This document shows, piece after piece, positions 25,738-34,136 of a DNA stretch of 64,000 bases (position 1 is the stretch's first letter; each line of letters opens with the position of its first letter). Made by a program: the position numbers and the translations under genes. This stretch comes from Eubacteriales bacterium (lineage in GTDB: Bacteria > Bacillota > Clostridia > Lachnospirales > Lachnospiraceae). A model generated the notes under the pieces. The model was not told where the DNA came from and made no database searches. It saw only the letters and a program-made list of their open reading frames with translations. The stretch is from positions 1-64,000 of the forward strand of contig JAUNGJ010000005.1 in the NCBI GenBank assembly GCA_030524585.1, written 5' to 3'.

Positions 25738-27180
25738 TTATACTTGAGTTCCGATATAATAAAAGCCTTTGCATTCATCCAGTTTTACATCCACCAGCTT
25801 TCCAATCAGCGTCTCATCCCCCGGGAAATGAACCAGTAAATTATTGTTGAGTCTTCCGGTGACCAGGGATGCATCATGATCATTTATAGATTCTACAAGG
25901 GCGGTCATGATCTTTCCGGTATGGACGCTGCATACTTCCGCCGAAATATTCTGTACCTCCTCAAGCAATCTGTCAAACCTGTCCTTTATCACATCCTGCG
26001 GAATCTGATTTTCCATTGTCGCCGCCGGTGTTCCGGTACGCTTGGAATAAATAAAGGTAAAGGCACTGTCATAACGGACCTTCTGAACAACATCCAGGGT
26101 TTCCAGGAAGTCTTCCTCCGTTTCTCCCGGAAATCCCACAATAATATCTGTGGTAAGAGAGATATCCGGCATGGCCTCGCGAATCTTTGTTACCAGTTCC
26201 AGATACTGCTCCTTCGTGTATCTCCGGTTCATCTTCTTCAGAATCTCCGTGCTGCCTGACTGCATCGGCAGATGCAGGTGTCTGCATATTTTCTTTGAAT
26301 TTTTCATTACTTCGATCAGCTCATCCGACAGATCCTTCGGGTGGGAAGTCATAAAGCGGATACGCTTCAATCCTTCAATCTTTTCAATTTCCTGAAGAAG
26401 CTCTGCAAATGTCATCGGCTCCTCCAGTGTCTTTCCATAAGAATTCACATTCTGGCCAAGAAGCATGACTTCGACTACTCCGTCTGCCACCAATCGCTCA
26501 ATTTCCCGAATGATTGCTCTTGGATCGCGGCTCCGCTCCCGTCCCCGCACATAGGGAACGATACAGTAGCTGCAGAAATTGTTGCAGCCAAACATAATAT
26601 TCACTCCGGATTTAAAAGAAAATTTTCGCTCGCTTGGCAGATCCTCCACAATTCTGTCCGTATCTTTCCAGATATCGATGACCATTCTCTTTGACTCAAA
26701 GCAGGTTACAATCAGCTCTGCAAATTTATAAATATTATGGGTTCCGAAAATCAGATCTACGAAGCGATAGCTTTTTCTTAACTTTTCCACAACCTTCGGT
26801 TCCTGCATCATACAGCCGCATAGTCCGATCATCATATGTGGATTCTTTTTCTTAACCCGGTTTAACTGTCCCAAACGTCCATATACCCGCATATTAGCAT
26901 TTTCACGGACTGTGCAGGTATTATATATGACAAAGTCTGCCTTTTCTTCGGCTGCTTCTTCTGTGTAACCGATCCGTTCCAGAATCCCCACCAGCTTCTC
27001 GGAATCTCTGGCATTCATCTGACACCCAAAGGTAGTAACACAAAAGGTTGGCCTGCGGCCAAGCTCTTCAGAAAGCTTTGCAACATATGTCTTTGCCTTT
27101 TCTATGTAATAATACTGACGTTCTGGTTCTGTCTCTGGTATTTCGCTAGACAAACTGATGTCTGGATTCATCATATTCAT
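25738..27180 (-). CDS. miaB: tRNA-2-methylthio-N6-dimethylallyladenosine synthase
   Basis: Radical SAM methylthiotransferase converting i6A37 to ms2i6A37 in tRNA. It has the N-terminal UPF0004 domain with three cysteines (TTFGCQMN, NTCTVREN, GLCGC), the radical SAM motif CNNFCSYC near residues 199-206 and a C-terminal TRAM domain. Start ATG 27180 (480 residues) has aaagga seven bases upstream, in the tail of the DUF4250 gene, which it overlaps by 35 bases. Together with miaA the window holds the full i6A/ms2i6A pathway. Transcribed after DUF896 and DUF4250 from a promoter near 27600. Confidence 0.97.
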   Translation of the reverse strand: MNMMNPDISLSSEIPETEPERQYYYIEKAKTYVAKLSEELGRRPTFCVTTFGCQMNARDSEKLVGILERIGYTEEAAEEKADFVIYNTCTVRENANMRVYGRLGQLNRVKKKNPHMMIGLCGCMMQEPKVVEKLRKSYRFVDLIFGTHNIYKFAELIVTCFESKRMVIDIWKDTDRIVEDLPSERKFSFKSGVNIMFGCNNFCSYCIVPYVRGRERSRDPRAIIREIERLVADGVVEVMLLGQNVNSYGKTLEEPMTFAELLQEIEKIEGLKRIRFMTSHPKDLSDELIEVMKNSKKICRHLHLPMQSGSTEILKKMNRRYTKEQYLELVTKIREAMPDISLTTDIIVGFPGETEEDFLETLDVVQKVRYDSAFTFIYSKRTGTPAATMENQIPQDVIKDRFDRLLEEVQNISAEVCSVHTGKIMTALVESINDHDASLVTGRLNNNLLVHFPGDETLIGKLVDVKLDECKGFYYIGTQV

Positions 27181-27325
27181 AATCAATTCCTTTCAGTTTT
27201 TCCTCCAATTCATGCTGATCCACATGCAAATCTTCACACAAAGCGCTCAGGGACGGATAGAAATCCCGAAGCTTTGTGTTGACTACGCTTAATAATAACA
27301 TCGGATCTTTTGGCAATTCCTGCAT
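27146..27325 (-). CDS. DUF4250 small protein
   Basis: A 59-residue soluble protein matching DUF4250 (MQELPKDPMLLLSVVNTKLRDFYPSL, then a charged helix ending EYDESRHQFV). Function is unknown; the mid-part resembles a small helix-turn-helix-like fold. The frame opens at 27361, but ATG 27325 follows gaggggga and begins with the conserved N-terminus. It starts two bases after DUF896 ends and overlaps miaB, so the three are tightly coupled. Confidence 0.82.
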   Translation of the reverse strand: MQELPKDPMLLLSVVNTKLRDFYPSLSALCEDLHVDQHELEEKLKGIDYEYDESRHQFV

Positions 27326-27326
27326 T

Positions 27327-27548
27327 TTAATTCCCCCTCTGTCTTCCGTGTTTTTTCCCAAGATCTGTAATACTCCCGTCCGCTTCCTGAATCGAAATAT
27401 TATTAAGCTGTGACGTGAGATTACACTTTACGGATTCAATATATTCTCTTCTCAGTATCTGCTGTTCCTTTTTCTCAGCTTCTGTAAGGCCTTCAGCCTT
27501 GGATTTGTGATATAATTCATTAATTCTTGCAATTTTTGTTTTATCCAT
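27327..27548 (-). CDS. DUF896 (YnzC-like) small protein
   Basis: A 73-residue charged helical protein. DKTKIARINELYHKSKAEGLTEAEKKEQQILRREYI is the DUF896 hallmark (Bacillus YnzC/YneA-associated family), two antiparallel helices. Function is unknown, though Bacillus relatives are SOS- or stress-linked. The Arg-Gly-rich tail GKKHGRQRGN is unusual for the family. The start is ATG 27548 with ggaaagga a little far (about 13 bases). First gene of the DUF896-DUF4250-miaB unit. Confidence 0.85.
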   Translation of the reverse strand: MDKTKIARINELYHKSKAEGLTEAEKKEQQILRREYIESVKCNLTSQLNNISIQEADGSITDLGKKHGRQRGN

Positions 27549-27589
27549 TGTAAAAACAGTTCCTTTCCATATCTTTCACTGCATCCTTC

Positions 27590-27618
27590 ATCTTACACTA
27601 AATGGAACGGTCAGGCAA
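27590..27618 (-). promoter_or_regulatory. Promoter of the DUF896-DUF4250-miaB operon
   Basis: Minus-strand TTGCCT (27613-27618), 17-base spacer, TAAGAT (27590-27595), about 42 bases before the DUF896 start. Confidence 0.65.
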
Positions 27619-27631
27619 CTAAATTAAAAAA

Positions 27632-28006
27632 TTAACTGCTGTAGTTTTCCAGAAATCCATACAGCTCTTCCATGTTTTCCATATATTTTCCGTTCTTCAC
27701 TTCGTTCTGCAGGGTAACCGGAAGCGTTTCCACTTCTATGCTTGTATATTCATAAACGGTCTTTTTATCCCCCAAATAGACAACGACATATCCGTTTTTT
27801 TCCATTAAATAATAACATTCATTTTTCAGCGCTTCGCCTTCTGTCTCAATGCTCTCCTGCGTTTCATTATCCTTAGTCTCAGAATACTTCTCTTCCTCCG
27901 CACGCTCCATAGCCGCATGATAACTGATCTGATATGCACTGGATACAAGAAGCATTAGGATCAAACCGATAATCACAAAACCGATACTATACTTTCTATC
28001 ACTCAT
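27632..28006 (-). CDS. BofC-C-terminal-like membrane-anchored protein
   Basis: A 124-residue protein with an N-terminal membrane anchor (residues 7-27), a Glu-rich linker and a C-terminal domain YYLMEKNGYVVVYLGDKKTVYEYTSI...YGFLENYSS. That domain resembles the C-terminal domain of BofC, an intercompartmental sporulation signalling regulator, as seen in many small Lachnospiraceae proteins. A sporulation role is inference; the domain also occurs outside BofC. Start ATG 28006 has aaaggag. It follows the flippase gene by about 77 bases, with a possible promoter between that I could not define well. Confidence 0.65.
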   Translation of the reverse strand: MSDRKYSIGFVIIGLILMLLVSSAYQISYHAAMERAEEEKYSETKDNETQESIETEGEALKNECYYLMEKNGYVVVYLGDKKTVYEYTSIEVETLPVTLQNEVKNGKYMENMEELYGFLENYSS

Positions 28007-28082
28007 AAGGACATCTCCTTTTTTAGTATAGTATCGGCCCGATCGCTATAATTTATTCAATTACGGATTCACTTTATCCGTC

Positions 28083-29732
28083 TTAGTGAAGCAGATGAAA
28101 TTTATAAAGCATATTGATAATCGTTCTGCCTTTTGGAAGAGTGATAAGCTCTTCTTCTGTTACTCCCCGCAGAAGAATCAGACAGATAAAGTATACAACA
28201 ACAGCCGCAATCAGAGCAAAGACCGTAGCAATTCTTGCTCCGGCAAACAGTTCGAAAAGCAAATGAACCAGCAGTGCAATTATACTCATGATTATAGATG
28301 AAATTGTCGGGATTACAAAGGTCTTCCTGTACTCCTGAACATATCCGCAGGCTGTCCTAAGATCCCTGGCATTCAAAATACAGATTGCTCCAGCGAAAAT
28401 GATCTTGCTTGCCACAATCGAATAGATGCTCCACTTAAACGCTACCAGCATAATGTACAGTGCAATCAGATGAATGACCAGAGAAATTGCTGCATTTTTC
28501 ACCGGCTTTGACATGTGATCCATTCCCTGAAGCGCCGCATTGGTAACCGTTGACAGACAGAAAAATACAACCGATATTCCGCCAATCTGCAGAAGCAGAG
28601 CGGGTATGGTATTATCCTGTGTAAAATATAAGAGATCCAGAATCGGTTTCGCTAAAGTAATAAAGCCCGCTGCACAGGGGATGGCAATGATCATATTAAA
28701 CCGGCTGACCACTTCAATCTTATTATGTATCTGTTTGCGGCTTCCGGTCTGAATGGTTGCCACCAGGCTTGGCATAAAGGATGCGGCCAGAGCGCTTGCC
28801 ACGCTGAGAGGTATATTTGTCATGGTATCATACTGACCGCTAAACATTCCCAGAAGCTCCGTATATTCTTTCTTTGGCACCCCCTGAATTGCCATAATAT
28901 TTGTAAATACAGCCTGATCAAGCAGATTGCTGATATTGTAAACAGTCGCGCTTAAAATAACTGGCGCAATGGTAAAGAGCAGTACCTTACAGATATGTCT
29001 GCCGCTCTCTTTTCTGTGTCCGGTATCCCGTTTCATCTGCCGTTTCAGAGTTTTCTTATAAGCCCCAAAAAGAGCGACCAGAAACAGCAGTGCCATAAGG
29101 GCTCCCGCCACCGTTCCCAGAGTAGCTCCGGCCGCCGCATAGGCAGCCCCATAGGACTTCTTATCTGCTCCGGAGGCCATGTTCTGTCCAACCTTCATAA
29201 GCATATAGGCTCCCACAATGCTGACGATTGCATTTACAATCTGTTCCAGCGTCTGAGAAACCGCCGTGGGAATCATCGTTCCGAATCCCTGAAAGAATCC
29301 CCGGAATACTCCGAGAAAGGCAACAATCAGGATACACGGCGCCAATACCCTAAGCGCATAGACGGACAGATCTACCTTCATGATATCTGCCGCGATAAAT
29401 CCCGCACCGAAGAACACGATTGCCGTCACCAGGCCTCCGGCAACGATTGCGAAGGTCATTGCACCCTTGTATACCCGATATGCATTCTTATACTGTCCGG
29501 TGGCAACCCTGGCCGATACCAGCTTGGAAACTGCCATCGGAAGACTGTAGGAGGTAAGCATCAGGGCAAGGTTGTACACCTGAAATACCATGCCGTAGTA
29601 ACCGTTTCCCTCGGCTCCCATAATATTTGTTACCGGAATACGGTAAGCCAATCCGATGATCTTTGTTATTAATGCTGTTGCCGCAAGAATTGCCCCCTGC
29701 ATTAAGAAACTGTTTTCTTTTTTCTTTGCCAT
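28083..29732 (-). CDS. SpoVB/MurJ-like polysaccharide flippase (MOP superfamily)
   Basis: A 549-residue integral membrane protein with about fourteen spans. N-terminal GAILAATALITKIIGLAYRIPVTNIMGAEGNGYYGM is the typical MOP/SpoVB opening, and IPLSVASALAASFMPSL a further conserved stretch. Relatives flip lipid-linked wall or cortex precursors; SpoVB acts in spore cortex synthesis. Whether this copy serves vegetative wall (MurJ) or spores cannot be told from sequence, but sporulation genes yqfC/yqfD lie upstream on the same strand. Starts 19 bases after ybeY, with aagga before the ATG. Confidence 0.87.
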   Translation of the reverse strand: MAKKKENSFLMQGAILAATALITKIIGLAYRIPVTNIMGAEGNGYYGMVFQVYNLALMLTSYSLPMAVSKLVSARVATGQYKNAYRVYKGAMTFAIVAGGLVTAIVFFGAGFIAADIMKVDLSVYALRVLAPCILIVAFLGVFRGFFQGFGTMIPTAVSQTLEQIVNAIVSIVGAYMLMKVGQNMASGADKKSYGAAYAAAGATLGTVAGALMALLFLVALFGAYKKTLKRQMKRDTGHRKESGRHICKVLLFTIAPVILSATVYNISNLLDQAVFTNIMAIQGVPKKEYTELLGMFSGQYDTMTNIPLSVASALAASFMPSLVATIQTGSRKQIHNKIEVVSRFNMIIAIPCAAGFITLAKPILDLLYFTQDNTIPALLLQIGGISVVFFCLSTVTNAALQGMDHMSKPVKNAAISLVIHLIALYIMLVAFKWSIYSIVASKIIFAGAICILNARDLRTACGYVQEYRKTFVIPTISSIIMSIIALLVHLLFELFAGARIATVFALIAAVVVYFICLILLRGVTEEELITLPKGRTIINMLYKFHLLH

Positions 29733-29751
29733 AACTTATATTCCTTCGTTA

Positions 29752-30246
29752 TTATCTGAGAATCTGAAGCTTTTCAAGAATCTGTCTCTGCTTTTCTTCC
29801 ATCACCATACGTTCTTCCTCTTCCATATGGTCGTAACCTATTAAGTGTAACATAGAATGAACAATTAGGAAAGCAAATTCTCTCTTAACGGAATGTCCAT
29901 ATTCTTCTGCCTGCATAGTCACCTTATCCTTGGAAATTACAATATCGCCCAGCACAAGCTCTCCTGTTTCCGGATGAAAACAGTCATCCCGCTTTTCGAG
30001 AAACTCAAAGCTTCCGGGAACTGCAAAGTCGATCATTGGAAAAGAAAGTACATCCGTCGGGCGGTCGATCCCACGGAACTCCAAATTCATCCTGTGAATC
30101 TCCGGATCAGTGGTCAGCAAAAGGTTTACCTCTGCTTCATAAGGGCAGCCGGCATAATCCAGCACGGCTTCCGTCACTTCTGATGCAATCTCCTGGCAGG
30201 GAATGTCAAGCGTCTGTTCGCCTTCTTCCTCAAAATAAAGCGTCAT
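29752..30246 (-). CDS. ybeY: rRNA maturation endoribonuclease YbeY
   Basis: Single-strand RNase for 16S rRNA 3' maturation and ribosome quality control. The zinc motif H-x3-H-x5-H is complete in HSMLHLIGYDHMEEEE, and the upstream substrate-contact stretch RGIDRPTDVLSFP is present. Length 164 is normal. Start ATG 30246 has aaaggag. It follows phoH by 19 bases, matching the yqfD-phoH-ybeY order of Firmicutes. Confidence 0.97.
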   Translation of the reverse strand: MTLYFEEEGEQTLDIPCQEIASEVTEAVLDYAGCPYEAEVNLLLTTDPEIHRMNLEFRGIDRPTDVLSFPMIDFAVPGSFEFLEKRDDCFHPETGELVLGDIVISKDKVTMQAEEYGHSVKREFAFLIVHSMLHLIGYDHMEEEERMVMEEKQRQILEKLQILR

Positions 30247-30265
30247 TCTTTAAGTCTCCTTTACG

Positions 30266-31252
30266 TTATCTTTTCTTTCGTTCTTTTGAACGGGTTTTCT
30301 TTGACTCATAATCCTCATATGCCTTGACAATCCTCTGTACCAGCGGATGCCTTACCACATCCCGGCTGGTTAGATGGCAGATGGAAATTTCATCAATATT
30401 CTTCACCACCGAAACCGCAACATCAAGACCGGAGGTCTGACCGGCAGGCAAATCCTTCTGAGTGGAATCTCCGGTAATGACCACTTTGGAGCCAAACCCG
30501 ATTCGGGTCAGAAACATCTTCATCTGTGCAGGCGTTGTATTCTGTGCCTCATCCAGAATAATGAATGCATTATCGAGAGTTCTTCCGCGCATATAGGCAA
30601 GGGGCGCCACTTCAATCAATCCTTTTTCTGAGTTTTTCAAAAAGCTCTCTGCGCCCATGATCTGGTACAGTGCATCATAAAGCGGTCTTAAATAGGGATC
30701 GATCTTACTCTGCAGATCACCGGGAAGGAATCCCAGCTTCTCTCCGGCCTCAATGGCCGGGCGGGTAAGAATGATACGCCCTACTTCATTATTTTTAAAA
30801 GCAGTGATCGCCATTGCCATCGCAAGATAGGTCTTTCCGGTTCCTGCCGGCCCAAGACCAAACACGATCATCTGTTTGCGGATTGCATCCACATACTTCT
30901 TCTGTCCCAGCGTCTTTGGCTTAATTGGCCTGCCCTGAAGGGTATGGCAGATCACATCCCCGTCAATTTCAAGCACCTTTCCCTCGCTGTCTTCCATAGA
31001 AAGGGCAAGGGTATAATCTACATTCTGCTCCTGAATCTGGTTTCCTCTTCTGGAAAGCTCCACAAGCTGGGTTAGAACACTTTTCGCCTTCGAAGCCGCC
31101 GATTCTTCCCCTAATATCTTAACGGTATCATTTCTCGCGATCATCGTCACATGAAGTGTCCGTTCTATCTTTTTTGCATAAGCATCAAACTGTCCAAACA
31201 CATTCGCCTGATGGACAGCAGGAATATCTATCGTTGTCTCAATCATCCCCAT
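30266..31252 (-). CDS. PhoH family ATPase (PhoH-like, KH-containing)
   Basis: Cytoplasmic P-loop ATPase of unknown exact role (328 residues). An N-terminal KH-like RNA-binding region (TMIARNDTVKILGEESAASKAKS) precedes the PhoH ATPase domain with Walker A GPAGTGKTYLA, Walker B FIILDEAQNTT and GDSTQKDLP. PhoH2/PhoL proteins are linked to RNA metabolism and pair with ybeY, as here. Of four ATG codons, 31252 is best because ggagg lies nine bases upstream; the first (31261) directly abuts it. It overlaps the yqfD end by 14 bases. Confidence 0.93.
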   Translation of the reverse strand: MGMIETTIDIPAVHQANVFGQFDAYAKKIERTLHVTMIARNDTVKILGEESAASKAKSVLTQLVELSRRGNQIQEQNVDYTLALSMEDSEGKVLEIDGDVICHTLQGRPIKPKTLGQKKYVDAIRKQMIVFGLGPAGTGKTYLAMAMAITAFKNNEVGRIILTRPAIEAGEKLGFLPGDLQSKIDPYLRPLYDALYQIMGAESFLKNSEKGLIEVAPLAYMRGRTLDNAFIILDEAQNTTPAQMKMFLTRIGFGSKVVITGDSTQKDLPAGQTSGLDVAVSVVKNIDEISICHLTSRDVVRHPLVQRIVKAYEDYESKKTRSKERKKR

Positions 31253-32489
31253 CTGCAACATCCTCCGCTATACTGACAGGCTGCTCTGTACCGATGTCTG
31301 TAATAACCGTCAGAGTTCCCTTTGCCTGCGCCTGTAAAGGCCCTGTGTATATTTTAACATCATTCTGAATAATTTCTACCCCCTTTTTTTCAAGGCTATC
31401 CGCAAATCGGTGATATTCTTCACTTAAACTCTTCTGGATCGCCTCTTTATTATATTTCGTCTCTTCCAATATGTATGGAGTTGTCACTCTGCTTCCCCAG
31501 AAAACCGGCAGATAAAAATAGTTTCCAATGCGAAGCTGGCTGACGGTGGTCAGCTCATCGGAATACTCAAATTGATTTTTGGGATTGCCCAGCCAGAACA
31601 AGTGCTTTCCAAGCCGTAGATACAGTTCTTCCTTCTTAGGAGACAGATATTGCTTCTTAGCATATTCCAGATCGCAGCCGTTTTTATAATCTATAATTAT
31701 CTGTGCCCGAATATCGGCCTCTGCTTTTTGAAAATGATAGCCGATTGTCTCACCGGCATCATTTACTACCGGAACCGCTCCCGTCACCAGTATCTGCCCT
31801 TTGGTAACCTGCTCGCCTTCCGCCACACAGGGAAGCCCTTTGCGTACGATGATCTTCGTAATCACGCCGTCCTGGTCGGCAACAATATCTCTGCCCTCTT
31901 CGATTCCTTCCAATGCTTCCTTCTGTGTACTTACAATATCCTTGGAATCTTCATTTTCTTTAATCTGTACAATCAGGCGGCAGCCTTCTATGGATGCGGA
32001 TACCCATATGATTTCATCATAGGATTTCCTTATATCTTTTACAATGCGGTCACAATCTACCTGAGAAAGACGCATTCCGTGAGTTACCCCCTGCTCCGCC
32101 AGAAATGTGAGCAATGCTTCGTCCGTGTATTTCCGGTTTCCCCGCACATCGATACTCCACACAAATAAAGACAAAAAATAAATAAGCGCAATACCAAATA
32201 CTGCGCCTGCAAAGAACATTCTGCGCCTACGATAATGAAACAGATAAAAAGGAAGTCCGATCCGTTCTGTAATAACCACCTTGGCTCCGGTTTTCCTGAT
32301 AATTGGTTTTAATTTGCGAAATCCGGATACAGACACATACATATCGTAGGAGCCATGCACCGGGGTAATGCCCCATATATAGATTCCCCGATGGCTGCAT
32401 GCATTCAGGAAACGTTCCGGAGAATAGCCAATAACTCTTATTTTTAAATAGCCTTTTATATATCGTAACATGGACAGAAGCAATTCCAC
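31239..32489 (-). CDS. yqfD: Sporulation protein YqfD
   Basis: Mother-cell sporulation membrane protein. Following an N-terminal soluble domain (residues about 10-80, YSPERFLNACSHRGIYIWG), there is one span near 92-110, then a large extracytoplasmic domain with VRGNRKYTDE (POTRA-like) and a repeated beta fold (GQILVTGAVP, TKGQ). Length about 416 is typical. Aaaggag lies five bases before a GTG at 32489, which is therefore favoured over the GTG at 32495. It follows yqfC by ten bases. Under sigma-E in Bacillus; no sigma-E promoter could be recognised here. Confidence 0.93.
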   Translation of the reverse strand: MELLLSMLRYIKGYLKIRVIGYSPERFLNACSHRGIYIWGITPVHGSYDMYVSVSGFRKLKPIIRKTGAKVVITERIGLPFYLFHYRRRRMFFAGAVFGIALIYFLSLFVWSIDVRGNRKYTDEALLTFLAEQGVTHGMRLSQVDCDRIVKDIRKSYDEIIWVSASIEGCRLIVQIKENEDSKDIVSTQKEALEGIEEGRDIVADQDGVITKIIVRKGLPCVAEGEQVTKGQILVTGAVPVVNDAGETIGYHFQKAEADIRAQIIIDYKNGCDLEYAKKQYLSPKKEELYLRLGKHLFWLGNPKNQFEYSDELTTVSQLRIGNYFYLPVFWGSRVTTPYILEETKYNKEAIQKSLSEEYHRFADSLEKKGVEIIQNDVKIYTGPLQAQAKGTLTVITDIGTEQPVSIAEDVADGDD

Positions 32490-32499
32490 GCTCACTCCT

Positions 32500-32793
32500 T
32501 TAATTTATATATTCGATCTCCGTAATTTTTCCCGTAATTTTCATTTCATCATTGGTATAATATTCAACCTGCAATCTTTTTCCTGTAATTCTTATCTGTC
32601 CGGTTTTTGTCTGTATACGGATCAAAAGATCCGTATACTCAAGGATTCCCCTGTAATTTTCTACAAGCAGCTCCGCCTGACCGGTCACGGTCAGAATCGG
32701 TGCCCCCAATACTACATCCTTAGGCATTCCGGATATGTCCGACACTTGATTTAGGAGTCTGTGTCCGGTATCTGTACCCTTCTTTTCTTTCAT
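32500..32793 (-). CDS. yqfC: Sporulation protein YqfC
   Basis: A 97-residue protein of the YqfC family, which partners YqfD in sporulation. The core DVVLGAPILTVTGQAELLVENYRGILEY and the final EIEYIN match the family, and residue 1 at 32793 gives the usual length. There is no ribosome site: the ATG immediately follows the seven-T run of a strong terminator hairpin (32794-32833). An in-frame ATG at 32808 lies inside the hairpin stem. Expression therefore needs readthrough, a start inside the hairpin or an unusual initiation. Confidence 0.9.
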   Translation of the reverse strand: MKEKKGTDTGHRLLNQVSDISGMPKDVVLGAPILTVTGQAELLVENYRGILEYTDLLIRIQTKTGQIRITGKRLQVEYYTNDEMKITGKITEIEYIN

Positions 32794-32833
32794 AAAAAAA
32801 CCACACATAGTTTTATGACTATTCTATGTGTGG
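32794..32833 (-). terminator. Terminator after fprA directly touching the yqfC start
   Basis: CCACACATAG (plus-strand 32801-32810) and CTATGTGTGG (32824-32833) form a perfect 10-bp stem with a 13-base loop, and on the minus strand are followed by seven T residues (32800-32794), then the yqfC ATG. It ends fprA transcription about 25 bases after its stop. Confidence 0.85.
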
Positions 32834-32857
32834 TCTGATTTAGTTATGCATTCCTAT

Positions 32858-34018
32858 CTATTCTGCACACAGCTCTTTCGCAAGAGCCTCAATTTGTGCT
32901 TTGGTCTCTTCCTTTACTCCGGATTTTACTGTGACAGTAGTATCTGTCCATGTGAGATTCTTACAGCCTTCCAGCTTTGCCTTCATAGCCTTGGCTGCTG
33001 TCGGTGCCCAGGAGCCATTTTCAATCACCCCAATCGTCCTGCTCTGATAGTTGCGGGCTTTTAATCCCTCCAGGAAGGTCTCCATAACCGGAAAGAGCCC
33101 CGCATTATAAGTAATACCAGCAAGAACAAGCTTACTGTGCCGGAATGCATCTTCTATGCATTCATACATATCTTCACGGGCAAGATCTGCAAGCACTACA
33201 CGCGGACAGCCAAATTCTTTTAGCTTCTCTTCCAAAAGCTCTGCCGCCTTTCTGGTGTTGCCGTAAACAGAAGCATATACAATCATAACGCCCTCCGTCT
33301 CCGCAGTGTAGGAGGACCAGATATGATAAAGATTCAGGTAATATTCCAGATTCTCCGAAAGAACCGGTCCGTGCAAAGGGCAGATCATCTTAATATCCAG
33401 TGCAGATACTTTCTTCAGAAGTGCCTGTACCTGAACGCCGTATTTTCCGACAATGCCAAAATAATAGCGTCTTGCCTCACATGCCCATGAATCCTCTATA
33501 TCCAGGGCGCCAAATTTGCCAAAGCCGTCTGCAGAAAACAGAACCCTGTCAGCGCTGTCATAAGTAACCATGACTTCTGGCCAGTGAACCATCGGAGCGA
33601 AGATAAAAGTAAGCTCATGCTTTCCAAGAGACAGTGTCCCATTATTTGCAACGACGATCTTTCTGTCTTCCAGATCTACATCGTAGAAATTATCCATCAT
33701 CTGGAAAGATTTCACGTTGCCTATGACCTTCGCCTCCGGATATGCCTCTAAAAATTTATCAATATTTGCTGAATGATCCGGCTCCATATGCTGTACCACC
33801 AGATAATCCGGCTTCCGTTCTCCTAATACTTCTGCAATATTTTGAAGCCATTCTTTACCAAAATGTACGTCAACGGTATCCATAACGGCAATTTTCTCGT
33901 CCATAATCACATAGGAATTGTATGCCATGCCGTTCGGCACATCAAACTGTCCCTCAAACAGATCAATCTCATGATCGTTCACACCAACGTAAAAAATGTC
34001 ATTTGTAATATTCTCCAC
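32858..34018 (-). CDS. FprA-type flavodiiron protein
   Basis: Cytoplasmic oxygen (or nitric oxide) reductase that protects anaerobes. The N-terminal metallo-beta-lactamase domain holds diiron ligands in QHMEPDHSAN and further histidines in FAPMVHWPEVMV and CPLHGPVL; the C-terminal flavodoxin domain (from about residue 255) has the FMN loop YASVYGNTRKAAE. Length 386 is usual for the basic A-type form without rubredoxin fusions. The start is GTG 34018 with ggagg nine bases upstream. It has its own promoter (34087-34115) and a terminator (32794-32833), so it is monocistronic. Confidence 0.94.
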   Translation of the reverse strand: MENITNDIFYVGVNDHEIDLFEGQFDVPNGMAYNSYVIMDEKIAVMDTVDVHFGKEWLQNIAEVLGERKPDYLVVQHMEPDHSANIDKFLEAYPEAKVIGNVKSFQMMDNFYDVDLEDRKIVVANNGTLSLGKHELTFIFAPMVHWPEVMVTYDSADRVLFSADGFGKFGALDIEDSWACEARRYYFGIVGKYGVQVQALLKKVSALDIKMICPLHGPVLSENLEYYLNLYHIWSSYTAETEGVMIVYASVYGNTRKAAELLEEKLKEFGCPRVVLADLAREDMYECIEDAFRHSKLVLAGITYNAGLFPVMETFLEGLKARNYQSRTIGVIENGSWAPTAAKAMKAKLEGCKNLTWTDTTVTVKSGVKEETKAQIEALAKELCAE

Positions 34019-34086
34019 TCTGTTTATCCTCCTTCACAACATACTATATGGTAAGTTCTATTACTTTCTATTCATATGTCGTGACT

Positions 34087-34115
34087 ATTATATACCAGCA
34101 ATTTCAGAATGGCAA
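34087..34115 (-). promoter_or_regulatory. Promoter of the flavodiiron gene
   Basis: Minus-strand TTGCCA (34110-34115), 17-base spacer, TATAAT (34087-34092). It is about 69 bases upstream of the GTG start, leaving a 5' leader of about 60 bases. Confidence 0.8.
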
Positions 34116-34136
34116 GTCCGCGTTGTGGGATTCCGG

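Noticed and set aside
28063..28081. Hairpin ACGGAT/ATCCGT after the flippase gene
   Set aside because: Only a 6-bp stem, it overlaps the stop codon of the gene and has no T run on the minus strand; not called as a terminator.
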